From Apostichopus japonicus (lineage: Eukaryota > Echinodermata > Holothuroidea > Aspidochirotida > Stichopodidae), in contig NC_092577.1 in NCBI RefSeq assembly GCF_037975245.1, forward strand, positions 17,576,898 to 17,640,897: a stretch of 64,000 nt of DNA. The letters are read 5' to 3'. The position numbers and the translations under genes were made by a program. The notes under the pieces were generated by a model that worked only from the letters and a program-made list of their open reading frames with translations, did not search any database and had not been told where the DNA came from. Every line of letters begins with the position of its first letter. Position 1 is the first letter of the stretch. Shown here one piece after another: positions 42,417 to 53,850 of this stretch.

Positions 42417-43420
42417 ATGTCTCGTAACCAGCTGAAATGCATCAACTGTTCGATGTTTCGACCAGGGAGAGCCTGGGACGAACTTGAGCTGTGTCCTAAG
42501 TGTAGAACCTACCCATGCCGGGACCCATGCCTGGTCTGCATTAAGTTTTCACCAGTCCAGTGGCAGGAGATAGACAACTTGTTAACGCGCCTAAGAAACA
42601 AGCTCCAAGGCAAGTTGGATTTAATTCCAAATGCCATCGGTTCCCCCAGAAGAAGAGGATATAGGAGAGGCGGGAGAGAGAGGAAGGAGAAGTGGTGAGA
42701 GACGTAGAGGAAAGTGGCCAGAAGAGGGCCGAAGGAGAGAGATGTGGAGAGAGAGAGAGAAAGAGTTCTCCACGCCCCCCCCCCCCGGCAACCGGCGAGG
42801 CCTCAACCAAGCCAAAGACCACCATGCCTGTAGATGCGACCTGCTATGACAGGTTAGAAGCCATAGCCGATAAGCGAAGGTGGACTGCCTTCCTAGCCAA
42901 AACGGACAAGGCAGTCAGGGTGCCAGACGAGGCCTGGAGGGCTTTGTTCAAATGCCCAACCATCCCCCAGGAGGCCAAAGAAAGGCTGAAGGCTGAACAA
43001 GGCGCCTCATCCTCCCACATATTTAGGGCTCCGGCCCAAAGGAAGTTGGAGGAACTCCTGGTTAGATGGACTTAGATGCAGGCATGAAGTTCCCCTCCGT
43101 CTTAATGCTGTTGGCCGAAGTATTAATGCGGCATCACCAGCAGTTCACAAAGGACAAAAATCAAGTGTCTAGGAACGAAGCGGGCCAACTCCTTCCACTG
43201 CTGGGACCCCTGGTCCGGGCTCGCATACGACCAGTTTGCGAGAGTCGCCACCAAATCGGTCAAAGCCCGTAGGGAAAAAAATCGTTTCCGCCATACACTG
43301 GCCGTCTATAGAGGCAAAGACTAGGATGCTGGTACTACCATCCCTCGGGGAAGACCTCTTTGCTAGCAAAAACCGAGACCCGTCCGCCCGAAGGAGAACA
43401 GACCAAGCAGAGGAGTGAGA
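42417..43420 (+). pseudogene. DIRS ORF1 (Gag-like), second copy
   Basis: The N-terminus (MSRNQLKCINCSMF, 42,417) has five C-x2-C-like pairs (CINC, CPKC, CLVC and others), probably zinc-binding, followed by an arginine-rich linker. The frame then changes near a C-run at 42,775 to the conserved core MPVDATCYDRLEAIADKRRW (42,824). A further frame change near 43,070 leads to GMKFPSVLMLLAEVLM and QVSRNEAGQLLPLLGPL. The core is clearly homologous to 26,936-27,400. This copy preserves the cysteine-rich start missing from the first copy. Confidence 0.78.
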
Positions 43421-43802
43421 GCAGCACCCGCCAGACCACCGAGCAGAGGAGCTCTCAGAGGCAGAAGCCGGGGGACGGCATACCGCCTGACCCGTTCCTG
43501 GGCGCCTAGAGGAACAGGCAGAGGCCTAGCACCTACCCGACAACAACCGCTCCTCCACTCGACCGTCGTTCAGTGCCCAGTCCTTGGGGTGCCCACCTCA
43601 CCTCGGCAATTCCGCATGTTGGGGTGACTTGCAAACTTCACCCAGCAATGGGAATTCATAGGCGGGGACAAGTGGAGGTTGGAAACAGTCAAACACAGCT
43701 ACCAAATAGAAGTCTCCTCCAGCCCACCTTTCGGGGGTAGAGGAAGGCAGACACCCACACACACAGACCCCCGTCAGACGCCTATCTTTAGAGGGGGAGA
43801 TT

Positions 43803-44612
43803 TTGGCCCTGCTGGCCAAGCAGGCAATTGTAGGGGTACGGGGAGGGACCAAAAAACAGGACAGTAAATGGCGTCCCATCCTAAATCTAAAACCCCTGAA
43901 CTCAAAATATATCAGGCCAAAACACTTCTGTATAAAAACCTTAAATCTTGTTTTACCCCTGCTCAGAAAGGGCATGTGGGCGGCGACCGTAGACTTACGG
44001 GACGCTTACCTGCACATCATGGTTCACAAAGATTACCGACGGTTTCTGACGTTCTGGTACGCAGAACAGGACTACCAGTTCAGGGCACTCCCATTCGGCC
44101 TGTCCACGGCTCCGAGAGCTTTCACGAGAGTCGCGGGAGCAGTAGTCTCCTACCTCAGAAGGAGAGGGGTCACCCTATACGTCTACCTCGACGACTGGCT
44201 AGTGGTAGGGAGCTCTCAGTCAGAAGCTGCCGACAACGTACAAAACACGCTCCAAACCCTCCAAGAACTGGACTGGATCGTCAACGAATGAAAGTCTCGA
44301 CTGACTCCAACCCAGACGATTCAGTTCTTTGGGGCGATATTGGACTTTCCCGCCCGGGTTGCTCGACCCTCAGAAGAGAGGATCACTGTGGTCAGGACGA
44401 CCACGCAGCAAATCATCTCACATCAGGAGTCACCAATACTGACGTGGCTCCGAGCCCTGGGACTCATGGCTAGCCTGGTCGATGTCGTCCGATTGTGCAG
44501 GTTGCACATGCGACCCTTACAACTGCACCTTCTGAAGTCCAAAAACCCCACAGATCCGGACAAGACAACACCGATCTACAGGTCGGAGGAGACCACCCAA
44601 CACCCCCGATGG
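43803..44612 (+). pseudogene. DIRS reverse transcriptase, second copy, truncated
   Basis: One frame from 43,803 carries KWRPILNLKPLNSKYI, LLRKGMWAATVDLRDAYLHI, FRALPFGLSTAPRAFTRVAG and the intact catalytic box YVYLDDWLVVG. A TGA at about 44,289 interrupts it, after which similarity continues in the same frame (LTPTQTIQFFGAILDF) to 44,612. RNase H is lost. It is better preserved in its active site than the 28-kb copy. Confidence 0.83.
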
Positions 44613-44955
44613 TGGCACATTCATAGTGTTATATGTCTGTTTGAATTCACAGATTATTACTGTAGTATCACTAAAGTTGTTCGTACTTATTTGTACATTA
44701 ACAAACTGTACCATCACTCATGTTGTATTGCCATAGGGGGTGGGGGTCCACTGTCACATTCATAGTCTGTTTGAGTTCACAGATAAGTACTGTATTATCA
44801 CTTAAGTTGTTCGTACTTATTTGTACATTAACATTACTCATGTTGTATTGCCAAAGGGGGTGGGGGTCTATTGTCACATTCATAGTATGGTTGAGTTCAC
44901 AGATTTTTACTGTATTATTATCACTTAAGTTGTTCGTACTTTACACAAACTGTAT
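44613..44955. repeat. ~139-bp minisatellite, array 3
   Basis: About 2.5 units of 130-139 bp (TCTGTTTGAATTCACAG near 44,635, then CTGTTTGAGTTCACAG near 44,767). It abuts the truncated end of the DIRS copy. G-runs are shorter and interrupted here (GGGGGTGGGGG). Confidence 0.9.
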
Positions 44956-45150
44956 GGTAAGGTGTGAGGTACAATCGATGATTCCAGATTAATTGTGTCT
45001 CATAACTGTTGAGGGGGTGGAGCTTTTAAATGTAAAATGACGAAATGTCACTTACATTTTACAATCAACACTCAGAATATGGTGAGTGCCATCATGCGCA
45101 GAAATGAAATTAACTTAACCAACTGTAAGGTGCATATCTTGTGGTTACAG

Positions 45151-45264
45151 GTTTTGGCGTATTTTCACATCTATTGTAAGTTCACCAAAGGGGAGTTCCT
45201 ACTTGAGTATTTTGGAGAGCTAATTCCCCACAAGGAAGCTCTGAAAGGGACCATACTTCTTTAA
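45151..45264 (+). pseudogene. SET-domain exon remnant
   Basis: After a plausible acceptor (GTGGTTACAG at 45,150) one frame starts GFGVFS. One base later in frame the text CKFTKGEFLLEYFGELIPHK resembles the opening of SET methyltransferase domains (G-x-GVF ... KGDFLLEYRGEL). The one-base frame change and a stop at 45,264 indicate a decayed exon. SET proteins methylate histone lysines. The KMT5A-like type is a guess from the motif. Confidence 0.42.
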
Positions 45265-45670
45265 AGTGTGTAGCACCCCTAATATTTCCCAATATTGTGT
45301 CGGTTGTTTTGTTTCGCTGTATAATATAACTTTCCCCATCACTTTTATTTTTCCTGCTAATTTCTGCTAAAAGGACCATTAAGCCTTGTGTGGTTTGGGT
45401 TACTCTTAGGTTACACTAAGTAACTGGTAACTAATCTGTTTTCCCAATAGTAACAGACCAGGCTTTGTTTTATTCTCCCTTAAGTGTAGTGAGTTATGTT
45501 TTGCTCTCTGTAATCTCTGGTGGAATAAGTTAAAGATGTGGGAAGACAGTTTGTCTACCTCCTGGAAGATTGGTAGCCAAGTTAAGTAAAATCTTGTCAG
45601 GTAGGGTGGGGTAGCAAACTTCGCTTTGTTCTAAGAATGGCTTAAAACAACCAAGCTTGCAAGCAACTCT

Positions 45671-45762
45671 ACCATTCACCAAGACACTCCAAGCTGCCAT
45701 ACACCTGCAGTGGAAACAGACTGTACCATTTAATTAGAAATTACTCACATTAATTTCTACAG
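45671..45762. repeat. 92-bp direct repeat, left copy
   Basis: Begins ACCATTCACCAAGACACTCC and ends TTAATTTCTACA. It recurs at 47,311-47,402 with only a few differences. Confidence 0.9.
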
Positions 45763-47310
45763 AGGTAAAGAGTTCATCTTTTGACTTTGCCCCAGACCCT
45801 TCAGAAGCCTACTTATTTTCATTGTGCTCACAAAGTGTACTTTACTTCTAAATGTATTTATGTTAGTTCTGTGCTGGCAATGTGCACACAGACTATAAAT
45901 AGCAGCCCTCATTAAGTGTAATTGTGTTGCATTTACTATTTTTGACCCTGTGATGGCCAAATGCGCGCACAGACTGCATTTATTATATTGTTCCTGTGAT
46001 GGCTGAATGCACACAGACTTTAGTTATTAATTAAACGTTATGTACCTGTAATGGCTACAGGTGAAGTCATTATTATTGTTACCTGTTGTTTTATAGTATG
46101 TTTATAGAGTTGATTATGTGCGTATCGTTTTGATCTAACCTACATTGAGTAATTTAAGAGTATTTAAAGTACTTTAGGTTATTGGTCCAAGGAGAACCCA
46201 CATTGGGATATTTATTTAGTTTCATTATGTACTCTTAAGATACGTCTAGCATTACCTGTTACTGAAATGCACTCGAATTATTATCTAGTTGTACTAAGTT
46301 TCCCTTATTCGAGCTATGTTTAGATCCGCTGATGCAATGATACACTTTTACTAGTTGCCATAGTGATAGGGATAGCCGAACTTATGCAAACTTTTGTATT
46401 TGAAGAGTTGTAGCAATATGTTAGTAGATATATTGATATATTGTCTATTTTCTGAATCGAGACACTTTTGTTGTTGTTTATTGAGAATATTTTGAGTAGT
46501 ACTATGTATTTAGCCCTTTGAGTCACCCTTTACTGGTACAGACTCCATCTGACCAGATATATACAGCAGATAGGCTGGGTGACATAGTCTCCATTTTATA
46601 GCATGCTCTTAGTCCCAAGGTACCTGCAGCCTAAGAAAAGGTGTCAGTTGCCATGGCAACCTGTGGTCTAAGTCAGTAGAGGTGCATAGGTTGAATTACA
46701 TAGTTAGTATATATGCTAACTGTTGTTGCTATTATTACTAGCTGTGTGATTTCCCCAGTAGTACATTATTTATACTTGTAGACTTCATGTAAGTCATAGA
46801 GGGTGTAATGATTTTCTAGTTTATCAATCGCCTCTATTAGGATATGTTTGTGGTGGAACTAGGGCAACCAGCTTCTAGTTATATAAATATTAAACTACGA
46901 CATTCCAAGATTATACTGCTATGCCGAATAGGGATAGAGTTTCACTTATTTATGGAGCACTGTGTTATTGCTGTATGAGTAACATAGGCAGGTAGTTGCA
47001 TGTTTAGCATCCAGTTGTGTATTAGTGTGTACGTCTCGGAAGGTTCACTTTATTTCAAAACTGTATATTTACTTGTCATGCCGACCAGGTATGATAGGAT
47101 GTACCATATATTTCACTCTGTATGAGGTGATCAGGTTGACATTTGCTTATGCTGTTTTACTATCGTTGTTTCACCCTCTCACTGTTTATCTTTAATGTAT
47201 ATTGTTGCATATTTTCATACTTATTTTAATTGCTTATTAATTATTTGTTTACTGTGGGAGATTGTTGACCCTTGTTTAGTTCATTTGTAATGTGTTAGCA
47301 ATGCATGGTG
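45763..47310. other. 1.5-kb noncoding segment between direct repeats
   Basis: No long ORF. It could be a non-autonomous element or a relic of a duplication flanked by the 92-bp repeats. Short internal repeats of a GCACACAGACT-like phrase occur near 45,890-46,015. Confidence 0.45.
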
Positions 47311-47402
47311 ACCATTCACCAAGACACTCCAAGCTGCCATACACCTGCAGTGGAAACACACTGTACCAGTTAATTAGAAATTAATTACATTAATTTCTAC
47401 AC
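47311..47402. repeat. 92-bp direct repeat, right copy
   Basis: Same orientation as 45,671-45,762. The flanks show no similarity. Confidence 0.9.
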
Positions 47403-49269
47403 AGAGTTTATACAGCGATATTGTTGATGTGTAGTTTGCAACCCATCGAGGGACCGTGCTTATAGTTGTTTCCTTGGACATTAGTTTTAGACGCCCGAGC
47501 CCCCACTCCTGGTCCGGGTGACCTGCGGATTACGACAGAGCACGGTGTTTGTGTTTTTTTTTAATATACTGTGTCATATATATCTTCACAAAGGCAGGCG
47601 ACTCATCGCAGAATTGAACCCCGCTTCCCTTGATCTTATGTATCTCGTGGTTGCGTTACAAGCACGTATTATTCATCATTGCTACAAGTGGATGGGACTA
47701 TGGAAATGGTTTGTACTGCAATCTTTTTTTGTGCGGAAATGATCATTCCTGACTCAGGGATATAGAGGCATGTGTCCTATACAACTCTTGTGTGTGTGTG
47801 TGTATGTTGGTGATTCCTTGATTGTAAAAATGCTGACTAAAGATGTTTTAAAGAGGGAAGAAATTTCATGGCAATGGCAATGAATGCGTGCGTGCATATA
47901 ACTGAAACAGTTACTGTAGTTGCCATAGTTATGTACGAGCATCTGCAAAATCAGTGCATTTAGTATTAAAGGATAAATTGTGAAATGTCATGAGCACTAC
48001 TAAACTATATACAAGAATAATTCCCGGGGAAATAATACTGTCTATTCACCTTTCTGCATTAGTGTGCAGGAATCCAATTACTGCATTACTGATTTGTTCA
48101 CGGATGCAACAGCAAATTTAATGTGATGCTATGTGACCTATCTCATCTTGACATATTTCATGGAGCCAAACGATACAATCTTTGGCATTTTTCCATACAT
48201 TTGTATTCCATTTTTCTGTTAGTATAAAACCTTACCATTTTTTCAGTTGAGCTGTATACAATGTTGGTGGGGGGGGGGTCCTCATCCAGAAATTTTGATT
48301 AACACATTCTATATCATTTATACTGCATGAGAACCACTATTTGCAAATTTTTATTCTGGTTCATGTCATTTTTAAATTGACTAATTGAATTTTTAAGTCA
48401 AACATGGAATATAGTTAGTGGCAAGTTCATTTATATTTTAATTATATTCTTTGTATTCAAAATGGACATTGTTTACTGGGGGGTTAGTAAAATATTTACA
48501 TGGGTCAGATCTATTAATAATTTAATTTGTTTTATTTTATAAATATATATATATAGTTTTATGATATGGTTTTGAAATATATATAATATCTTTAAATTTG
48601 TACACAATAAAAACGTTTTATATCTAATATAAACATAGAATATGAAATTGTTTATTTATATATAAATATAGCTGGTTTCTCTTGCTAATTTAGTTTTGAT
48701 GCTACCAAATTATGCCAAAAGACATTTTGGGCACATAATCAATGGTTCAGGACCAAATCTGAAAATTATGGTGGTTCACACTGAAAGGAAACTGAAAGGA
48801 AGCCACAAAAAAAAAGATATTGACGAAAATGATGAGATAAGGTTGACTAATATGGCATTGCAGATCTTCCATGGCGGCAAATAGTTTATTTGTTTATTAT
48901 TAAAATAATGCAGCTAACTACTCTACATGCAAAGTTCAGTGATATAAATGGAAATCCTTAAAACGAACAGGGAGCGCCGTCTGACAGTGTTGTTCTTTGC
49001 GAAGGGTACTCAACCTGCAGAACATTTGGGTGGGGAGATGTAACAGCTTCTATTGCGGTACCAGTCCCAGAAGATTGACTAGGGACTAACAGAAGGGATC
49101 CTGATCAAGCGGACTGGGGTTGGTTTGGATAGCCATTCTTTTGACACTTGTGTGCCTCGCCTGACCTTTTCTCCGGCATTGTCGACCTGTAGGGCTCCAG
49201 CCTGTTATAATGTGCTATACGTAGGGATTACAATCGTTTTGTACAGTATTGCGTTGATAATTTTTTAAA
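47403..49269. other. Stretch without recognised genes
   Basis: A+T-rich, with a G-run near 48,270 and AT-rich tracts at 48.54-48.68 kb. The 62-codon frame at 48,696-48,884 has no recognisable domain. Confidence 0.45.
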
Positions 49270-50075
49270 CTCAACGTGAACAAAAGAGATGATAATTTAT
49301 TTCATGAAATGTAATCTGAGGCCGATTGAGGTAATTATCAAAGACGTTGAACGTGTATCACCTTACAAGTTTTTGGGTATTGTTATGGATGATAAACTAG
49401 CCTGGCATCATCTTGTTGATTACTAAGTTAAAAAAGATCAATCCGAGAATGTATTGCTTTCGCAAACTTAATAAGTTTAATATTGACTGTGGCATCCTTA
49501 CTATGTTTTATAATTCTGTAATTAGCAGTGTGTGGTTATATTGTATTCTTTGCTGGGGTGGGAACATGGGCTGCGAAGATAAAAAAAACGTATAGACCCA
49601 ATTATTAAACAAGCTAATCGTATTTTAGGAGAAAATCAGCCAACGGTTGACTCATCCTACCAAAGTCTTCTTTCAAGTTAAACGTAATGCAGTACTTGCC
49701 GACAATACATATCCACTATATGCAGATCTGGCCGGGGTAGCAATTCCTCGTAGTGGACGGATGAGACTCCCGTACGCTGCTATCTTTAATTCCAGAGTGC
49801 ATTACGCTTTATAACAACCTTTTCATTCGTTAGGCTCTTTCTATTCTTGTATATAGCTGTTATGGCTTGGGGCTGTGCAATTTCATGTTTGACAATTTTA
49901 ACTATCGTACTTGTTAACTATTATTTCTGAACTTTCCTTTATTCTATTTGTAAATTTATACTTTTACATGTTGTATTCTTACTCTTTTAAAATATGTACT
50001 ACAGTATAATGCGAGCATGCAATTTCCCTCTGGAATATAATAAAGTTATACTTTCTTACTTACTTACTTACTTTA
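49270..50075 (+). mobile_element. 5'-truncated LINE with CTTA tail
   Basis: Coding remains run VSPYKFLGIVMDDKLAW (49,355), FRKLNKFNIDCGILTMFYNS and WLYCILCWGGN (49,460-49,560), the C-terminal part of a LINE RT. Stops and a frame change are present. The 3' part ends with AATAAAG and (CTTA)n at about 50,040-50,075. Only the last ~0.8 kb is present, as usual for failed LINE insertions. Its RT segment differs from that of the 20.9-kb LINE. Confidence 0.72.
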
Positions 50076-50123
50076 CAAGGGATTTCCCAAATCGCAAACC
50101 TGATATACTACAGGACTTTGACT

Positions 50124-50530
50124 TCATTCTGAATTACTTTCATAACCATAAACGGGCCTTCCAACGTTCCATTGGCTGTTCCTAGGGAGATCTATCCACA
50201 CCTTATGCCAAGGGGAGTAACCCTTAAAGGTTACTTTCCTATCATATTTAGACTTTTGAAGGTTCCTTTGAAGGTTTGAATTGAATTCCCCCTCTTCCTT
50301 ACAAGCTCGCCTCAGATTTTGGTATAATGACACAATCTGAAAGATTTACCGATGGGGAGACCCTTGCCACCAACGGAGACATTTCTAGCCATATGGAGGC
50401 AGGGGTTCGAGGTTCTCTCCTGTGAACAAGAAAGGAAGGGCAAAAAACCTGTACCATTATGTCTCGACGAATGAAAGGCAAATTCCAATTGCCTTTAAGG
50501 GTAAGGTTAAACCTTTCTACTAAAACCATC
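50124..50530 (-). pseudogene. Gypsy integrase C-terminal remnant
   Basis: Two overlapping minus-strand frames contain VERFNLTLKG (the glutamate box of integrase) and further down KSKYDRKVTFKGYSPWHKVW, the stretch before the GPY/F module. A frame change lies near 50,300. It belongs to an element inserted opposite to the one at 51.6-53 kb. Confidence 0.6.
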
Positions 50531-51140
50531 CGCTTTTATCGGGCTTAGTGCTGGACAAGAATACATCCCTGCAGTGATTGTGGGATTTGATGCAATGAAG
50601 CAATTTGAAACAATGATGTTCATGTTATTACTGTACCTAGAACCTACTGGCTGAGTGATCTAAGCTTCTATAGGGTCTTCATTTCAAATGTTAAGTACAG
50701 AACAGTTCAGTGTTCTAATAATTTAATGCACAAAAGCAGAGAAGATGTCGCAATTAGCACATCAGTTCAAATTTCCCACATTTTCTTGACTCGACTAATG
50801 GCAGCTGTTGTTTTACTGTGGAGTGCGAGGTCACTGATCCAAACAATCAGTCCAGTAAAGTGCCAATAATTGGAACTGGTTGAACTCTGTGCTGGTGGAT
50901 GTTCAACACGAACACCAGGGATAATGCATCAAGTGCAACTATACTGTTCGCATCAGCTAGCTGGCCTTGCGCATGCTGGACACAGGTTCAGCAACTGTAG
51001 GCTGTTTCAAGGCCGTGCCCCTCAAGAGTATTATGGTCATTATGGTGATTTTTGAACAGTGATTTAACTGGCTGTTTGCTTTATGTAATTCCTCAAGACA
51101 TAACTACCTTCATATAAAGAATGAACAGAATATGTGTAAC

Positions 51141-51266
51141 ATCTCCTATATTTCGGTCTCTTAGCAAAAGACGAAGGCTTTCACCAAAAAATGTTGCTTT
51201 GGAGCACTGTTTTGTGGGTACAACCCCTGGTGGGCTTGAAAGGAGATACGTTAATGACTACATTGG
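51141..51266 (+). other. Candidate exon of unknown gene
   Basis: An open frame reading RRRLSPKNVALEHCFVGTTP ends at a consensus donor (TTG|GTAAGT, 51,267). TCTCTTAG just upstream could be its acceptor. Two frames are open across the stretch, no domain was recognised, and no partner exon was found. Confidence 0.25.
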
Positions 51267-51479
51267 TAAGTTGTTGATTCTGTTTACCTAATATTTGGAA
51301 ATTGAGCTAGCAGAATTTGACTTTTGAAAATACCAGCAGCCCTGCATGTAGTAAGCATGTTGAGCATGCACCAAGAAGTTGTGTCATTCATTAAGTACTA
51401 CAGGAAAAGACCAACACCTCCCTGTAGATGTGGATGATATTTTTAAATGGCAGTGGGTTTGTAAACGCTGGCCAGACGC

Positions 51480-51627
51480 TCTTTGTGGTCTGTATCTTTC
51501 ATGTTAGCAATGATTGCGCATAAAAACTCCCAATGATAAAGCCTGTATTGGCTTTTTAGAGGACTTCCCTCCACATGTATATATCTATTATCTGTGGAAA
51601 ATGAAATAAATCAAATCAAATCAAAAT
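51480..51627 (+). mobile_element. LINE 3' tail fragment
   Basis: Short noncoding 3' end finishing GAAATAAATCAAATCAAATC, matching in style the tail of the minus-strand LINE at 20.68 kb. Confidence 0.6.
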
Positions 51628-51635
51628 AAAAAATA

Positions 51636-52960
51636 ATGGAAAGATTGTGGCCAGAGATGGTTGCTCCCGGGCTAGAGGATGGTGCTTGGGTGGACCAATG
51701 GTCTGTAGAGGACATTAAGAAGGCGCAGCAGGGTGTTAACGACATCAGTCAAATGATAGGCTGGGTGGTTATTTCCAAAGAAAAGCCGCAGTGGTCACTC
51801 ATTTCAGCTGAGAACAAAACTTTCAAAACTTACTGGGGTATGTGGAAGGTCTTATGTCTCAGAAACGGTATTCTTTATAAAAAATGGGAATCTGACTGGG
51901 GAAATGAGATCTCCTGGAAATTAGTGGTGGCTAGAAGCATGCGTAATGAGATATCTTTGTTACATAGTAATGCCACAGCTGGTCACCTAGGTGTTAAGAA
52001 AACTATGAGGAGAGTACAATGTAGATTTTACTGGGCCTGATATCATAAGGATATAGAGAGATGGTGTTGGCAATGTGAAATATGCTCAAGGAAGGGTCCA
52101 GTTAAATCTCACAGACACGTATGCAAAAGTATGTGGTAGGAGCCCCTATGGAAAGAGTGGCCATGGATATATTGGGAACCTTAACAGTTACCGACACGGG
52201 AAATAGATTTTACTAAGTGGACTGAGGCTTATGCGATTCCAAACCAGGAGGCAGTTACTGTGGCCAGAGTCTTTGTAGAACAGTTTGTGTTGAGGTTCGG
52301 TGTTCCCCTACAGTTGCATACTGACCAGGGCCTAAATTTTGTGTCAAATTTGTTTCAAGAATTAGCACAGCTCTTTGGTATTGATAAGACTCGTACCACA
52401 GCCTTTCACCCCCAATCTGATGGAGCATTTTAACAGAACCTTAGAGGCAATGTTATCGGTCGTTATTTCGGTAAACTAACGTGATTGGGATGAATGCTTG
52501 CCCCATGTTACAATGGCGTACCCCTCCTCTGTTCACAAGACCACGGGAGAGACACCCAGTGTAATGATGTTACGAAGGGAGATGAATCTCCCAGTGGAGC
52601 TTCTGGTACCCCCTCCCCATGTTATAATTAGTTCAAGTATTAGCTATGCAACAAATTGGAAGAAAAACTTAGGACAGTTCATGAAATGGGTTAAATCGAA
52701 ACACATGTGTCATTTGAAAGGCAGAAGTCCTATGATGGGCTTAGCAATGCCAAAAATTATAACGTCGGTGATAAAGTGTAACTGTATAACCACAGTTAGA
52801 AAAAGGGACTGTCTCCTAAGTTGAAAAGATATTGGGAAGGCCCATATTTAATAGTTAATAAGTTTTAATAAGTTATACGACGTAACTTATCGCATAAAAC
52901 AGTCGGAACGATAGAGGCCGAAGGTCGTTCACCACGGTCCTCTTAAATTATGCTTAACAT
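51636..52960 (+). pseudogene. Decayed Gypsy integrase region
   Basis: The zinc-binding half is in one frame (ATAGHLGVKKTMRRVQCRFY, to 52,040), then CWQCEICSRKGP after a stop. Core pieces follow: MERVAMDI (52,150), TKWTEAYAIPNQE (52,215), LHTDQGLNF (52,320) and AFHPQSDG (52,405). The glutamate region is damaged (HFNRTLEAML at 52,430). The tail reads LPHVTMAYPSSVHKTTGETP to about 52,700 and ends near 52,940. Multiple stops and deletions. It is related to but distinct from the young element at 30-38 kb. RT and LTRs were not found. Confidence 0.8.
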
Positions 52961-53099
52961 CTGGAGAGAGTGTTGAGACCAACAGAGTTGGTGAGGCCTC
53001 GTAGTTACGTAGGGGTTACGCAAGCAACAAGTAGGGTTATATTTAGTTTTGACCCGGGACTGGTAAACGTTCACTCTACTGGTGGGTGAAGCTCTGATT

Positions 53100-53850
53100 C
53101 TCCACTGACGCTCACTCTGCTTCCAGAACCTGTGTTGTCAGAACATAGGCTACATATTTTAATGCTTTATTGTTTTTGCTGTCAAGATTTAGCAATGTCC
53201 GCAAACCTTCCATTCGGGCGATTACGTTTTCATGGAAGCAGCTCAGCAGTCATCACCCAATCTGTGAATTAAGGGGTAGGCGTTTGGGTTCAAGGAGGCC
53301 AGGACCGGTATCTCCTTCTGTGCCACAATCAACTGGTCCCCAGATTGCCAATTCAAAGTTGAGTCCTGCTGTGACACCGAATAACGACGAGTGGCTTAAT
53401 GAGGTTTCTTTGGCTGTTGGTACCAAGGATCTACACCATTCGATCCGTTAGCTGCCCTCATGGAAGCGAGCGACAAAGTCGTGTGAGAACGCCCGCGCCT
53501 CAACGGTAGACTGCAGACCTATCGACCTTTCGTGTGGACCCAGTGATAGACGAGCGGCAACCCCCCTGACATGACCCATTGAGGATAGCTCTACACCTTC
53601 CCCTACCACTTCAACATCATCCCCTTCCACAGCATCGTCGGATTCAACTCTGGATGAGAAAGAACTGACCCGTCTGCGGAACCCGATGGTTACTTCACAG
53701 ATTCCACTCACCATTAACGCGGAAGTAAACACATTCGTCTTGGAGTTATTTACAGGAAGGAAAGACATACGGTCCAATACCCAAATGGTACAGTCCTTAC
53801 CACGGAGGAGGGATTCGAATTGCCGCCGCACGCCAAGGAACTGTTGACAT
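53100..53850 (+). other. Possible 3' coding relic of the decayed Gypsy element
   Basis: A proline/serine-rich frame (RRPGPVSPSVPQSTGPQIAN, 53,170-53,451) follows. Further open text runs in the same style to about 53,830 with stops near 53,450 and 53,570. It may be the end of the Gypsy polyprotein or an extra ORF. No domain recognised. Confidence 0.35.

Larger units (their letters stand above)
41766..44612 (+). mobile_element. Second DIRS copy, truncated
   Basis: Starts with the same left ITR as the 19.48-kb copy, followed by leader, Gag-like ORF and RT in order. It stops abruptly in the region after RT at about 44,612, where minisatellite array 3 begins. RNase H, recombinase, ICR and right ITR are missing. 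Confidence 0.87.

Noticed and set aside
48696-48884. 62-codon lysine-rich frame
   Set aside because: No domain or homology recognised and low information content.
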